This document shows, in pieces, positions 22,197-31,567 of a stretch of DNA of 64,000 nt. A program made the position numbers and the translations under genes. This DNA is from Gammaproteobacteria bacterium. Lineage in GTDB: Bacteria; Pseudomonadota; Gammaproteobacteria; SURF-13. The DNA lies in assembly GCA_016195665.1 (NCBI GenBank), contig JACPZD010000020.1:1-64000 (forward strand), given 5' to 3'. Each line of letters opens with the position of its first letter. Position 1 is the stretch's first letter. Below the pieces are notes generated by a model. The model did no database searches, was not told the origin of the DNA, and was given only the letters and a program-made list of their open reading frames with translations.

Positions 22197-22669
22197 ACAA
22201 GGTACCTATAACGGTAAAGGGCTTGCAAAAACTGCGCGAGGAGTTGCAGGAACTCAAGTCCGTGGCGCGTCCGCGGGTGATTACGGCCATCGCCGAGGCG
22301 CGCGCGCACGGCGATCTCAAGGAAAACGCCGAATACGCCGCCGCCAAGGATCAGCAGAGCTTTATCGAGGGCCGCATCGCCGAACTGGAGGGAAAAATCT
22401 CCAACGCCCAGGTGATAGACGTCAGCACCGTCAACGCACAGGGTAAGGTAGTGTTCGGCGCGACCGTGGATCTCGTCAACGAAGAGACTGGTGAAGAAGT
22501 TACTTATCAAATCGTCGGCGATGACGAGGCTGATATCAAGACGGGCATGATCTCCATCAGCTCGCCCATCGCGCGTGCGCTGATAGGCAAAGAGGAGGGT
22601 GATATTGCGGTGGTGCAAACACCCTCCGGCAACAAGGAGTATGAGATCGTTGCGGTGCGTTACATTTAA
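22193..22669 (+). CDS. greA: Transcription elongation factor GreA
   Basis: 158 residues, the standard length. The N-terminal coiled coil ([23 protein letters not shown]) and the conserved [17 protein letters not shown] loop, with the acidic tip, are followed by the C-terminal FKBP-like domain. GreA makes RNA polymerase cleave backtracked RNA. It overlaps the carB stop codon by ATGA, so it is translated with the carAB operon. Confidence 0.97.
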
Positions 22670-22677
22670 GCCCGGCC

Positions 22678-23142
22678 ATGCATTTTAATACCGTCAGCCA
22701 GCGCATACTCTTGACCTTTTGGGTGGGCGGTCTCTGGGCCATCGGTTACGTCGCGGTGCCGGTGCTGTTTAATATGGTTTTCGACCGTTTCGTGGCGGGC
22801 GGCATCGCGGGCCGCCTGTTCGGCATCATGAGTTACATAGGTCTGGTGTGCGGTACGCTGCTGCTGACCTCGGTGATCTATCAGGCAGGGCATGAGTGGC
22901 GCCGTAGCTGGCAGGTGTGGGTGCTTGTGACCATGTTGCTCATAGTGGCCATCGGTGAGTTTATGTTGCAGCCCATGATGCAGGCGCTTAAAGCGGCTAC
23001 CCCGCAGGGGTTTGTTCCAGGCAGCGCCGAAGCAGGGCGCTTTGGCCTGTTGCATGGGGTTTCCTCTTTGCTCTATCTTGTGACGAGTTTGCTGGGGTTG
23101 GTGTTGGTAGTGTTTGGGCTTGAGCGAAGAGCGGCCGAATGA
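22678..23142 (+). CDS. DUF4149 integral membrane protein
   Basis: 154 residues with four predicted membrane helices (about 8-28, 47-68, 80-100, 125-148). RILLTFWVGGLWAIGYVAVPVLF at the start matches the DUF4149 family (related to eukaryotic TMEM205), commonly placed between greA and rlmE in Gammaproteobacteria. The function is unknown. The stop codon (TGA at 23140-23142) lies inside a GGCCGAATGAATTCGGCC palindrome, so the C-terminal RRAAE is set by a repeat. The yhbY gene often found here is missing. Confidence 0.8.
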   Translation: MHFNTVSQRILLTFWVGGLWAIGYVAVPVLFNMVFDRFVAGGIAGRLFGIMSYIGLVCGTLLLTSVIYQAGHEWRRSWQVWVLVTMLLIVAIGEFMLQPMMQALKAATPQGFVPGSAEAGRFGLLHGVSSLLYLVTSLLGLVLVVFGLERRAAE

Positions 23143-23178
23143 ATTCGGCCCTACCAGTAGGTGCGAATTCATTCGCAC
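23133..23178. repeat. Pair of GAATTCATTC palindromes
   Basis: GGCCGAATGAATTCGGCC (23133-23150) and GTGCGAATTCATTCGCAC (23161-23178) are separated by CTACCAGTAG. One half-copy is at about 15371-15386. This is a dispersed palindrome type known from many proteobacterial intergenic regions. Confidence 0.75.
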
Positions 23179-23198
23179 ATCATTAGACGTTCAAAATT

Positions 23199-23819
23199 AT
23201 GTCCCGCTCCAAAACCAGCCACCGGTGGCTCAAAGAACATTTTGACGATCCCTACGTCAAGCGCGCCCAGCAGGAAGGTTATCGGGCACGCTCGGTGTAC
23301 AAACTCATCGAGATGGACGAGAAAGATCATCTCCTCAAGCCGGGTATGACGGTGGTGGATCTCGGCGCCGCGCCCGGGGGGTGGGCGCAGTACGCGGCGC
23401 AGAAAGTGGGTAGTAAAGGCCGGGTGCTGGCCTTGGATATTCTGCCGATGGAACCCCTCAAGGGCGTTGAGTTTATCCAGGGTGATTTCACGTCTGACGA
23501 GGTTTATCAAAACCTGTTGGGCACGTTGGGCGCGGCCAGGGCGGGGCTTGTAATATCGGACATGGCCCCCAATATGAGCGGTATGTACAGTGTAGACCAG
23601 CCGCGCGTGATGTATTTGGCTGAACTTGCCCTGGCGCTGGCACGCGATGTGCTCGCTCCGGGGTGTGACCTCCTCATCAAGGTGTTTCAGGGCAGCGGCT
23701 TTGATGAACTGTGCAAGGACCTGCGCCGCTCATTTAAGCAAGTCCTGGTGCGCAAACCCAAGGCCTCCAGGGCCCGTACCCGTGAAGTATATCTGCTGGC
23801 GCGGAACTATACGGGTTAG
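23199..23819 (+). CDS. rlmE: 23S rRNA 2'-O-methyltransferase RlmE (FtsJ/RrmJ)
   Basis: 206 residues. [15 protein letters not shown] binds S-adenosylmethionine; [10 protein letters not shown] and [14 protein letters not shown] carry the Asp and Lys of the K-D-K-E catalytic set. It methylates U2552 in the peptidyl-transferase centre of 23S rRNA. It lies directly before ftsH, as in E. coli and relatives. Confidence 0.96.
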   Translation: MSRSKTSHRWLKEHFDDPYVKRAQQEGYRARSVYKLIEMDEKDHLLKPGMTVVDLGAAPGGWAQYAAQKVGSKGRVLALDILPMEPLKGVEFIQGDFTSDEVYQNLLGTLGAARAGLVISDMAPNMSGMYSVDQPRVMYLAELALALARDVLAPGCDLLIKVFQGSGFDELCKDLRRSFKQVLVRKPKASRARTREVYLLARNYTG

Positions 23820-23925
23820 CCGCGTCTAATACTTAATTGCATCAGTACTTTACCAGGCCAGCCGTTAGTTCCAGGCCGGTAGGTGTGATAAGCTAGCCGT
23901 AGAGAGTGAACAGAGGACATCCATC

Positions 23926-25845
23926 TTGAATGACATTGTCAAAAATTTGATCTTATGGGTTGTGATCGCCATCGTACTGATGTCGGTGTTCAATAATTTC
24001 GGCCCGCGCCAGACTGCCGCCCAGCCGATCGAATATTCCCAGTTTATCGCCGATGTAAAGGCCGGCAAGGTGCAGAAGGTCAGTATCGAAGACCGTGTCA
24101 TTCGCGGTATCAAGGACAATGACGAACGGTTCACGACCTATAATCCGGGCGACCCCGGGTTGATCGGCGACCTGCTTAACAATGGCGTCAAGATTGATGC
24201 GCGCCCGCCCGAGCAGCAAGGGCTGCTCATGCAGATGTTTATTTCCTGGTTCCCCATGTTGCTGCTGATAGGCGTGTGGATCTTCTTTATGCGCCAGATG
24301 CAGGGCGGTGCTGGCGGGCGTGGCGCCATGTCGTTCGGCAAGAGCCGCGCGCGCATGGTCGGTGAGGACCAGGTGAAAATCACCTTTGCCGATGTCGCGG
24401 GTGTGGACGAGGCCAAAGAGGAAGTGGCCGAACTCGTGGAGTTCCTGCGCGACCCCGGCAAGTTCCAAAAATTGGGCGGCAAGATCCCGCGCGGCGTGCT
24501 GATGGTGGGCAACCCCGGTACGGGCAAGACGCTGCTTGCGAAGGCTATCGCCGGCGAAGCCAAGGTGCCGTTTTTCAGCATCTCCGGTTCGGATTTTGTG
24601 GAGATGTTTGTGGGCGTCGGCGCTTCGCGCGTGCGCGACATGTTCGAGCAGGCCAAGAAGCACGCGCCGTGCATCATCTTCATAGATGAGATTGATGCGG
24701 TCGGGCGGCACCGTGGCGCGGGTCTCGGCGGCGGTCATGACGAGCGCGAGCAGACTCTGAATCAATTGCTGGTCGAGATGGACGGCTTCGAGGGGAGCGA
24801 AGGCGTGATCGTCATCGCCGCCACTAACCGGCCCGACGTGCTCGACCCAGCGCTGCTGCGGCCCGGCCGTTTCGACCGCCAGGTCGTGGTGCCGCTCCCG
24901 GATGTGCGGGGCCGCGAGCAGATTCTCAAGGTGCACATGCGCAAGGTGCCCATCGCCGACGATGTGGATGCGAGCGTGATCGCCCGCGGCACGCCCGGTT
25001 TTTCCGGCGCCGATCTCGCCAATCTGGTGAACGAGGCGGCCCTGTTCGCCGCGCGCTCCAACAGCCGCTTGGTGAGTATGGAATATTTCGAGAAAGCCAA
25101 GGACAAGATCATGATGGGCGCCGAGCGCCGCTCCATGGTCATGAGCGAAGACGAGAAAAAACTCACCGCCTATCACGAGGCCGGGCACGCTATCGTAGGC
25201 TTGACCGTGCCCGCGCACGACCCGGTTTACAAGGTGAGCATCATTCCGCGCGGCCGGGCCTTGGGCGTGACGATGTTCCTGCCGGAGGGAGATCGTTACA
25301 GTTATAGCAAACAGCGTCTGGAAAGCCAGATTTGCAGCATGTTCGGTGGGCGCGTCGCCGAAGAGTTGGTCTTCGGTGCGGAGGCGGTCACCACCGGCGC
25401 CAGCAACGACATCCAGCGTATTACCGAAATCGCCCGCAACATGGTGACCAAATGGGGCTTGTCCGAGAAACTCGGACCGCTCACCTACAGCGAAGACGAG
25501 GGTGAGGTGTTTCTCGGCCACAGCGTGTCGCGCCACAAGATGGTGTCGGATGAGACCGCACATGTGATAGACGAGGAGATCCGCGCCATCATAGATCGCA
25601 ACTACAAGCGCGCCACAAAGATACTCAATGACAACATCGGGAAATTACATCTGATGGCCGAGGCGCTGATCAAGTACGAGACCATAGACAGTCTGCAAAT
25701 CAACGACATCATGACGGGCAAACCGCCGCGCCCGCCGCAAGACAGTACAGACGTGCAGGCCAAGCCGCCGCGCAGTGCGGGCGGGATCCCGGCCAAGGAT
25801 GACAAGGCGCCCGGCAAGATCGGCGGCCCGGCGGGTGAACATTAA
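23926..25845 (+). CDS. ftsH: ATP-dependent membrane zinc protease FtsH
   Basis: 639 residues, starting with TTG at 23926 behind AGAGGA. Two membrane helices (5-25, 101-121) flank a periplasmic loop. The AAA domain has Walker A GNPGTGKT (195-202; Asn in place of the common Pro), Walker [12 protein letters not shown] and the second region of homology [24 protein letters not shown] (417-421) is the zinc site. FtsH degrades membrane proteins and short-lived regulators, including SsrA-tagged ones. It follows rlmE after 106 bp. Confidence 0.97.
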   Translation: MNDIVKNLILWVVIAIVLMSVFNNFGPRQTAAQPIEYSQFIADVKAGKVQKVSIEDRVIRGIKDNDERFTTYNPGDPGLIGDLLNNGVKIDARPPEQQGLLMQMFISWFPMLLLIGVWIFFMRQMQGGAGGRGAMSFGKSRARMVGEDQVKITFADVAGVDEAKEEVAELVEFLRDPGKFQKLGGKIPRGVLMVGNPGTGKTLLAKAIAGEAKVPFFSISGSDFVEMFVGVGASRVRDMFEQAKKHAPCIIFIDEIDAVGRHRGAGLGGGHDEREQTLNQLLVEMDGFEGSEGVIVIAATNRPDVLDPALLRPGRFDRQVVVPLPDVRGREQILKVHMRKVPIADDVDASVIARGTPGFSGADLANLVNEAALFAARSNSRLVSMEYFEKAKDKIMMGAERRSMVMSEDEKKLTAYHEAGHAIVGLTVPAHDPVYKVSIIPRGRALGVTMFLPEGDRYSYSKQRLESQICSMFGGRVAEELVFGAEAVTTGASNDIQRITEIARNMVTKWGLSEKLGPLTYSEDEGEVFLGHSVSRHKMVSDETAHVIDEEIRAIIDRNYKRATKILNDNIGKLHLMAEALIKYETIDSLQINDIMTGKPPRPPQDSTDVQAKPPRSAGGIPAKDDKAPGKIGGPAGEH

Positions 25846-25865
25846 TAAAGGCAGGGAAAAGAGCA

Positions 25866-25914
25866 AAGATACAAGATACAAGTTAAAAAGCTAACACCTT
25901 TTCCCTTGTATCTT
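25866..25914. repeat. GATACAAG palindrome, copy 3 (ftsH-folP)
   Basis: AAGATACAAGATACAAG on the left and CTTGTATCTT on the right, loop about 22 nt. It lies between the ftsH stop and the folP start, ending 13 bp before GTG 25928. Confidence 0.75.
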
Positions 25915-25927
25915 CTTAAATAAATGA

Positions 25928-26782
25928 GTGATAACCCACCTATATCTAAACTGTAAAGGCAAGCTCCTCGATTTAAGCCAAGCCCAGGTTATGGGGATAT
26001 TAAACGTCACCCCCGACTCCTTCTCGGACGGGGGTGATTTTTTATCGCCACAAGCCGCCGTCGAGCGCGCCAGGCAGATGGTCGAGGAGGGCGCCGCTAT
26101 CATTGATGTCGGCGGCGAATCCACTCGACCGGGCGCACCGGCCATCTCTGTCCAAGAAGAGCTGGATCGTATCGTCCCTGTGATCGAGGCCCTCAGCGCC
26201 GAACTTCCCGTTCCCGTCTCGATAGACACCAGCAAACCCGAGGTCATGCGCGCCGCGGTGGCGGCCGGCGCGGGAATGATCAATGACGTACGCGCCCTGC
26301 GGCTGACGGGCGCTTTAGAGGCCGCCGCAGATATCAATCGTAGACTCAGTGTCCCGATCTGTCTCATGCACATGCAGGGCGAGCCGGGCACGATGCAGCA
26401 GCAGCCCGACTATAGCGATGTCGTTCAAGAAGTTAGCGTCTTTCTGGCTGAGCGTGTGCAGGCCTGTGTCCGGCACGGCATCCCCAGGGAACGCCTGGTG
26501 GTGGACCCGGGTTTTGGATTTGGCAAGCGACTGGAGCATAATTTAAGCCTGCTGAAGCGCCTCGATGAACTGGGGAAATTGGGACTGCCCATCATGGTGG
26601 GGTTGTCGCGCAAGAGCATGATAGGGGCGGTACTGGATCGCCCGGTGACTCAGCGCCTCTATGGCAGCCTCGCCGCCGCCGTGCTGGCCGTCGCACAAGG
26701 AGCGGTGCTGGTCAGGGTGCACGACGTGCGCGCCACGGTCGAGGCGCTTAAAATATATGAAGCCGTCAAACAAAGCCCATAA
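25928..26782 (+). CDS. folP: Dihydropteroate synthase
   Basis: 284 residues from GTG at 25928. [15 protein letters not shown], then [37 protein letters not shown] and GLSRKSMIG are the classical DHPS motifs for pterin and p-aminobenzoate binding. It makes dihydropteroate for folate and is the target of sulfonamides. An ATG at 25924 lies in another frame and stops after ten codons. It is downstream of ftsH and upstream of glmM, as in many Gammaproteobacteria. Confidence 0.95.
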   Translation: MITHLYLNCKGKLLDLSQAQVMGILNVTPDSFSDGGDFLSPQAAVERARQMVEEGAAIIDVGGESTRPGAPAISVQEELDRIVPVIEALSAELPVPVSIDTSKPEVMRAAVAAGAGMINDVRALRLTGALEAAADINRRLSVPICLMHMQGEPGTMQQQPDYSDVVQEVSVFLAERVQACVRHGIPRERLVVDPGFGFGKRLEHNLSLLKRLDELGKLGLPIMVGLSRKSMIGAVLDRPVTQRLYGSLAAAVLAVAQGAVLVRVHDVRATVEALKIYEAVKQSP

Positions 26783-26792
26783 GGAACATGCC

Positions 26793-28157
26793 GTGCAAAA
26801 AAAATATTTCGGTACCGATGGCATCCGTGGCAGGGTAGGAATAGCACCGATCAATGCCGAGTTCGTACTCAAGCTCGGCTGGGCGGTGGGTCGCGTGCTG
26901 GGCAGCGAGGGCAACGGCAGCAAGGTGTTGATCGGCAAGGACACCCGCATCTCCGGCTACATGTTTGAATCGGTACTGGAGGCGGGGCTGTGTGCAGCCG
27001 GCGTAGATATCCGTCTGTTAGGACCCATGCCTACCCCCGCCATCGCCTACCTCACCCGCACCCTGCACGCACAGGCCGGCATCGTCATCAGCGCCTCGCA
27101 CAACCCTCACTACGACAATGGCATTAAATTTTTTTCCGCGCGCGGCGCCAAGCTCCCCGACGACGTCGAGCTTGCCATCGAGGCGGAGCTTGAAAAGCCC
27201 ATGCAGACCGTGGACTCGGCGCTGCTCGGTAAGGCTGAACGCATGCCCGATGCCGGAGGGCGCTATATCGAATTTTGCAAGAGCACCATCCCGCGCAGCA
27301 TAGACCTGCGCGGCATGAAGATCGTGGTGGATTGCGCCCACGGCGCCACCTATAACATCGCCCCTCGCGTTTTTGAGGAAATGGGAGCGGATGTCTACAA
27401 GATCGGCGCCCAGCCCGATGGCCTCAATATCAATGAACAGTGCGGCTCCACGTACCCGGAGGCGCTGTGCGCCGAGGTGCTGGCGCGGGGCGCAGAACTC
27501 GGCATCGCCCTGGACGGCGACGGTGATCGCGTCATCATGGTGGATCATCAGGGCGAAATCGTGGACGGCGATGAACTGCTGTTCATCATCGCGCAATCAA
27601 GGCGCGGGCATGCAGGGCACTCCAACGTGGTGGTCGGCACGCACATGAGCAATCTCGGCCTCGAGCATGCCTTGCAACAACTGGGCATCGAACTCAAGCG
27701 CGCCGCAGTGGGCGACCGTTACGTGCTCGACATGCTCCAGCAAGGCGGCTGGACGCTGGGCGGCGAATCCTCCGGCCACATCATCTGCCTGGATCGCACC
27801 ACCACCGGTGACGGTATCGTCTCCGCCCTGCAGGTCATCGCCGCCATGATCAACTCCGGCCGCACCCTGAGCGAGTTGAAAGCGGGCATGACGAAATATC
27901 CCCAGCGCATGATCAACGTACCGCTCGAACCCCGTTGCAAGCCCATGAAATCCAAATTGCTGCAAGATGCGGTGCGTGAGGCCGAGGCGCAACTCGCGGG
28001 GCGGGGTAGGGTACTGCTGCGTCCCTCCGGCACCGAGCCGCTGCTTCGCGTCATGGTCGAAGGTCGAGACGAAGAGCAAGTTGAAGCACTCGTCCACTAC
28101 CTTGCCGGAATAGTCATCCAGGCAGCGTCCGATACTTCTGATCTCAGAGCCCTGTAA
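26793..28157 (+). CDS. glmM: Phosphoglucosamine mutase
   Basis: 454 residues from GTG at 26793 ([14 protein letters not shown]), preceded by [24 protein letters not shown] contains the phospho-serine; [12 protein letters not shown] binds Mg2+; GGESSGHI and [17 protein letters not shown] bind sugar phosphate. It converts glucosamine-6-P to glucosamine-1-P for peptidoglycan and LPS. The gap to folP is 10 bp. The open frame upstream of 26793 overlaps folP and has no family similarity. Confidence 0.96.
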   Translation: MQKKYFGTDGIRGRVGIAPINAEFVLKLGWAVGRVLGSEGNGSKVLIGKDTRISGYMFESVLEAGLCAAGVDIRLLGPMPTPAIAYLTRTLHAQAGIVISASHNPHYDNGIKFFSARGAKLPDDVELAIEAELEKPMQTVDSALLGKAERMPDAGGRYIEFCKSTIPRSIDLRGMKIVVDCAHGATYNIAPRVFEEMGADVYKIGAQPDGLNINEQCGSTYPEALCAEVLARGAELGIALDGDGDRVIMVDHQGEIVDGDELLFIIAQSRRGHAGHSNVVVGTHMSNLGLEHALQQLGIELKRAAVGDRYVLDMLQQGGWTLGGESSGHIICLDRTTTGDGIVSALQVIAAMINSGRTLSELKAGMTKYPQRMINVPLEPRCKPMKSKLLQDAVREAEAQLAGRGRVLLRPSGTEPLLRVMVEGRDEEQVEALVHYLAGIVIQAASDTSDLRAL

Positions 28158-28218
28158 GTCAAGGTGCGGGGCGCTTCATGCACCCTTAAGATGCTAAAAA
28201 GTAAATACGCCAGACATC

Positions 28219-28269
28219 TTGACCAACTTAACCAAATTGATATACTGGTGTTAACTAACCTTGGTTAAG
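28219..28269 (+). promoter_or_regulatory. Promoter and operator of the Phd/VapC module
   Basis: TTGACC (28219-28224) and TATACT (28241-28246), 16 bp apart, form a good sigma-70 promoter. Inverted arms CTTAACCAA (28227-28235) and TTGGTTAAG (28261-28269) surround the -10 box, and TTAACTAACC lies between them. Phd/YefM antitoxins repress their own operons at such palindromes. The second arm also overlaps the ribosome-binding site. Confidence 0.65.
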
Positions 28270-28278
28270 GAGTGCGCC

Positions 28279-28518
28279 ATGAAACAACTGAACATCTACG
28301 ACGCCAAGACGCAGCTTTCTCGCTTAGTGGATGAGGCCAGCAAGGGCAAGACGTTTGTGATTGCCAAATCAGGCACGCCGCTGGCGAAGCTGACACCGCT
28401 CAATGAAGGCAGGCGCGGCAAAATCAAGTTCGGTCTTATGAAAGGCGAGATCATCATGGCCGATGACTTCGATGCTGCATTACCCGCCGATATCATCGAG
28501 TCGTTTGAGTGTGGCTAA
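28279..28518 (+). CDS. Phd/YefM-family antitoxin
   Basis: 79 residues from the ATG at 28279, with AAGGAG at 28267. MKQLNIYDAKTQLSRLVDEA is the typical DNA-binding N-terminus of the family, followed by GKTFVIAKSGTPLAKLTPL. The C-terminal part (DDFDAALPADIIESFECG) would wrap the toxin. It sits 3 bp before a PIN-domain toxin gene. A longer start (28261) would run through the operator. Confidence 0.92.
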   Translation: MKQLNIYDAKTQLSRLVDEASKGKTFVIAKSGTPLAKLTPLNEGRRGKIKFGLMKGEIIMADDFDAALPADIIESFECG

Positions 28519-28521
28519 GCG

Positions 28522-28917
28522 ATGAGGGTCCTGCTCGATACCAGTGTCCTGATTCTGGCAATGAACGACGATCCGAAATTGTCCGATGCCGCACGGTCTG
28601 AAATTCAACAGGCCGCTATCGTCTATGTCAGCGCCGCTTCGATATGGGAAATCGGCATCAAGGCGGGAATCGGTAAACTGAAAATCAATCTCGACCGGCT
28701 TATCCCCTGCTTGCAGGAAGCCGGATTTGAACAACTAACCGTGACGTGGGAACACGCCAAAGCAGTGAGTGACTTGCCCGAATACCACAAAGATCCCTTC
28801 GATCGGATGCTGATCGCCCAGGCCCAGACAGAGCCGCTGCGGCTGCTGACGCATGACAAAACTCTGTTGCAGTACAGCGACCTGGTGACCCTCATTCCGC
28901 CGCATCGAGCACCTTAG
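28522..28917 (+). CDS. VapC-type PIN-domain toxin
   Basis: 131 residues. The acidic active-site set is visible: Asp 6 (LLDTSVLIL), Glu near 43 (SIWEIGIK), Asp near 91 (DPFDRMLIAQA) and Asp near 111 (LTHDKTLL). VapC toxins are Mg-dependent RNases that usually cut tRNA or rRNA. The partner antitoxin precedes it. The 3' end overlaps the convergent LuxR gene by 26 bp. Confidence 0.92.
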   Translation: MRVLLDTSVLILAMNDDPKLSDAARSEIQQAAIVYVSAASIWEIGIKAGIGKLKINLDRLIPCLQEAGFEQLTVTWEHAKAVSDLPEYHKDPFDRMLIAQAQTEPLRLLTHDKTLLQYSDLVTLIPPHRAP

Positions 28918-29884
28918 CCAGGCCCAGCTTGCTGCGCACTCGCAGTTTCTTGAATACCCGGTACAGATGATTGCGTGCCGTGGACTCGGCGATGCCCAGC
29001 GCCTGGGCGATTTCTCGATAGGTCTCACCCCGTCCATAGCGGGTGGCGACCGCCTTCTCCCGCTCACCCAGACGGTCCGCTGCCGTCAGGGCGCGGGCCT
29101 TCAGCAGTATCATGTCGCCCAAGGCGCTGGCGTATAGCACGGCCTTCTTGCCGACAAAACCATCGGGACTCCCGACAGTCCCGACCAGCGCCGACGGCAG
29201 TCGGGCGCCGCGCCAATCGGGCCATTCCTTTCGGACCACCTCGTAGAAACCGGCCTCGGCGTCGAACAGGATGCCGCTGTCGTTAGCCAGACCCAGAGCG
29301 CAGTTTTGGCCGCCTTGTGGCTGTCGCTGGCGCAAGAAGAACAGCCGGTTGATACGACGGGATTCGACCAAATGAGGCATCAGGCTTTCTTTAAGCTGAC
29401 GCTCCCGCTCGCTGAAGGGCCGCTTCGGGTTCCGGCGCCAGAGGGAGATCACTTCATACAAACTGGATACTGGGTCGGGGAGAACAGTACACAGGACCTG
29501 CTCAATGCCCCAGCGCCGCGCAAAGCCAAGGTAGAGGGAAGTAGACACAAATTCCTCGCGCGAGATCAGGTCGGCCAGGTTGCAGCTCACCCCCGGCTTG
29601 GCCCGCACCGCATCAGCCAAGAAGTCCAAGGCCTGATATTCTGCCAGATACTCGTCCATCATGGTCCGGGGCTGACGGAACAGATACACGTCCAACAAGG
29701 CATTGGGCACCCCTGAGCCTCGCCCCCACATGGCGCTGTCGAAGGGGATGACCCCCCGCAGCGCTTCCAGCGCCGTCTCCTGGAAGCGCTCCATTGGCCA
29801 CTGATGGGCGCCCTGGTACAAACAGTGGACGAGGGCGTTGAGGCCGCGCTCCAAGAGAGTCCCTTCGCCAGTTTTCTTTTTCAT
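28892..29884 (-). CDS. LuxR-family transcriptional regulator
   Basis: 330 residues. The C-terminal region RYGRGETYREIAQALGIAESTARNHLYRVFKKLRV is a GerE/LuxR helix-turn-helix. The first 200 residues contain ALRGVIPFDSAMWG and SLWRRNPKRPFSERERQL, which resemble a PAS/GAF-like sensory region of LuxR-type regulators, but no ligand can be assigned. It is alone on the minus strand, overlapping vapC at its 3' end. Neighbouring targets are not evident. Confidence 0.8.
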   Translation of the reverse strand: MKKKTGEGTLLERGLNALVHCLYQGAHQWPMERFQETALEALRGVIPFDSAMWGRGSGVPNALLDVYLFRQPRTMMDEYLAEYQALDFLADAVRAKPGVSCNLADLISREEFVSTSLYLGFARRWGIEQVLCTVLPDPVSSLYEVISLWRRNPKRPFSERERQLKESLMPHLVESRRINRLFFLRQRQPQGGQNCALGLANDSGILFDAEAGFYEVVRKEWPDWRGARLPSALVGTVGSPDGFVGKKAVLYASALGDMILLKARALTAADRLGEREKAVATRYGRGETYREIAQALGIAESTARNHLYRVFKKLRVRSKLGLAKVLDAAE

Positions 29885-30238
29885 AGCGGCTGGCTTATTC
29901 CAATTCCAAATAAAAAATGCGTCATTACCACCCCCCGACCGGCTTCGCCCTCCTCGCTACGCTCTCCCCACGCATGGGGGAGGGGAGTTAAACTCTAGTT
30001 TGCCAAATAATGCGCGAAGGCGGCGAAACTACTTGGCATTCCGGTCAAAACGCTGCAGTACCTACTTCCTGCCTGAAAAACTACGCACTATTTACCGGCC
30101 TCCTCAGTAAGCCTTGCGCGGCAACATTCCGCAAGCGGATTTTCTACGGCTTGTCCTGCAATTGGGCTTGTGCGATGCACACTCGAGCCAACACCGAGTA
30201 ACATGACAGCGCCGCCGCCTTGGTTTTAGGGCTCCATA
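29885..30238. other. Non-coding gap between luxR-type gene and tacT
   Basis: Contains a CTCCCC/GGGGAG palindrome around 29965-29990 of the same family as 16622-16644. Nothing else convincing; small open frames here have no protein-like features. Confidence 0.5.
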
Positions 30239-30733
30239 CTATTTTTCAACGGTTGTCAGCATCACGCATAGCGTCATCGGGTTAATGGGCGATTCCAGAA
30301 AGCCGCGCGATAAATAGAATCGTTTTGCTGGCTCAGAGCGCGCGTGAACGAGCAGCGCCGCCACACCCGCAATCGTTGACGCTTGCAGGGCCCGAAGCAG
30401 TGCGTCCCGCAACAGGGCGCTGCCAAGGCCACGATTATGATAATCCTTGTGCACAGCCAACCGTCCCGGCACTAAAACGGGCACGGGGTCGGGCATATTC
30501 CGCCGCATGGCCTTGGGTGCTTCTTTGTGGCCGATAGCCCCCGCCGATAAACAGTAATAGCCAATCACTGCTTTACCATGACACACAACATAGGTGCGCG
30601 ATGCACCAGAGCGGTTGTTTCGTATGGCTCGTTTTTTCAGCCATTCATTGAGTCCTGCTTCCCCGCAATCAAACATTTCGAGATTGTGGTCTTCCGAAAG
30701 CGGGACGGGCGCCGATAACGTGCCCGCTGTCAT
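30239..30733 (-). CDS. GNAT-family toxin, TacT type
   Basis: 164 residues if started at 30733, where ATGA overlaps the antitoxin stop codon. FDCGEAGLNEWLKKRAIRNN is the hallmark N-terminus of TacT-type acetyltransferase toxins; VPGRLAVHKDYHNRGLGSAL holds the acetyl-CoA P-loop (RGLGSA); FYLSRGF holds the catalytic Tyr. Such toxins acetylate the amino group of charged tRNAs and stop translation. The gene is next to the DUF1778 antitoxin. Confidence 0.92.
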   Translation of the reverse strand: MTAGTLSAPVPLSEDHNLEMFDCGEAGLNEWLKKRAIRNNRSGASRTYVVCHGKAVIGYYCLSAGAIGHKEAPKAMRRNMPDPVPVLVPGRLAVHKDYHNRGLGSALLRDALLRALQASTIAGVAALLVHARSEPAKRFYLSRGFLESPINPMTLCVMLTTVEK

Positions 30734-31014
30734 TCCCACGGTGCTTTCGTGGTGAGCAGCCGGCGTAACCTGTCCGTTTGTGTAGGCGGGTTGTCCAACA
30801 TCTCCTGAAACTGAGCGAAAACATCGGCATCAAGCGCAAAATATGTCTGGTCAAGCAGTACGTCTTCTGCTTCACGGCACGATGCTTCAAGCATGAAATC
30901 AGATCGGCTGCGGTTGAGACGTTCTGCGGCTTGGTCAATCAAATCGCGTTGCTGCGCTTTTGCACGGATGCTGATAGTGACGGGGTGATGTTTCTGTGCT
31001 TGCCTGTGTCTCAT
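30730..31014 (-). CDS. DUF1778 (TacA-type) antitoxin
   Basis: 94 residues from the ATG at 31014. The N-terminal part (HPVTISIRAKAQQRDLIDQAAERLNRSRSDFML) is a ribbon-helix-helix DNA-binding fold. The C-terminal segment (FALDADVFAQFQEMLDNPP) is the conserved toxin-neutralising region of TacA. It is translated with the toxin gene by ATGA overlap. AT-rich DNA with repeated AATACAT at about 31040-31080 lies upstream and probably includes promoter and operator. Confidence 0.9.
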   Translation of the reverse strand: MRHRQAQKHHPVTISIRAKAQQRDLIDQAAERLNRSRSDFMLEASCREAEDVLLDQTYFALDADVFAQFQEMLDNPPTQTDRLRRLLTTKAPWE

Positions 31015-31474
31015 TGTGGCGCCTCCTATTGTAGGCAAATAATAATACATTATTGTATTGAACATTATAATACATACTTTACAGCACCGTAGTGCAATTC
31101 TTAATCTTGAAAAGCCAAGTGAGCAATCGTTGGGGTGATTACATCAGTCACTTTCCCTCTTCAGTCTGCGGGTCAGCCTATGTCGGTAAATTTTACATCT
31201 ACTGCCCCTACATTCTATCCGGGCGTTGAGGCATTTGCCTCACATAGCCCGCTCGTCTGCGCGTTGCCCCTAATTCCAATCTGTCTGCGTGCCACGCACA
31301 GGTGGTTTGCTTTCGCTCGGGAATGACGACTCCTACCACCCCGCTTACATTGCTGGATCAGACCACCGCCACCCACGTATGGAGCCGGATTGTACCCTGC
31401 GCTGTTTGTCGAGAAATTTTACAACTACTCCCTGTCATAGTCCTATCTTACTGAATAAATTATAATTTTTTTGC
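31015..31474. other. Intergenic region upstream of the PEP-CTERM gene
   Basis: About 460 bp with no supported gene. It begins with the AT-rich control region of the TacA/TacT module (31030-31085). A 63-codon frame at 31135-31326 has no recognisable features. Confidence 0.5.
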
Positions 31475-31490
31475 GGGCATGGTTTGTGCA
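31475..31490 (+). promoter_or_regulatory. Candidate sigma-54 promoter for the PEP-CTERM gene
   Basis: GGGCATGGTTTGTGCA has GG (31476-31477) and GC (31488-31489) with the obligatory 10 bp between them, and matches TGGCAC-N5-TTGCA at most positions. Transcription would start near 31502, about 66 bp before the ATG. PEP-CTERM genes in several bacteria are controlled by RpoN with the PrsK/PrsR two-component system. A sigma-70-like TATAAT is also present near 31460. Confidence 0.5.
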
Positions 31491-31567
31491 TTTCCCCTTT
31501 ATATAAATTAGTCAAGGACACGCTACGCGGGTTGCCTGTGGGTAATATTTAACTGGGAGAGTACGTC

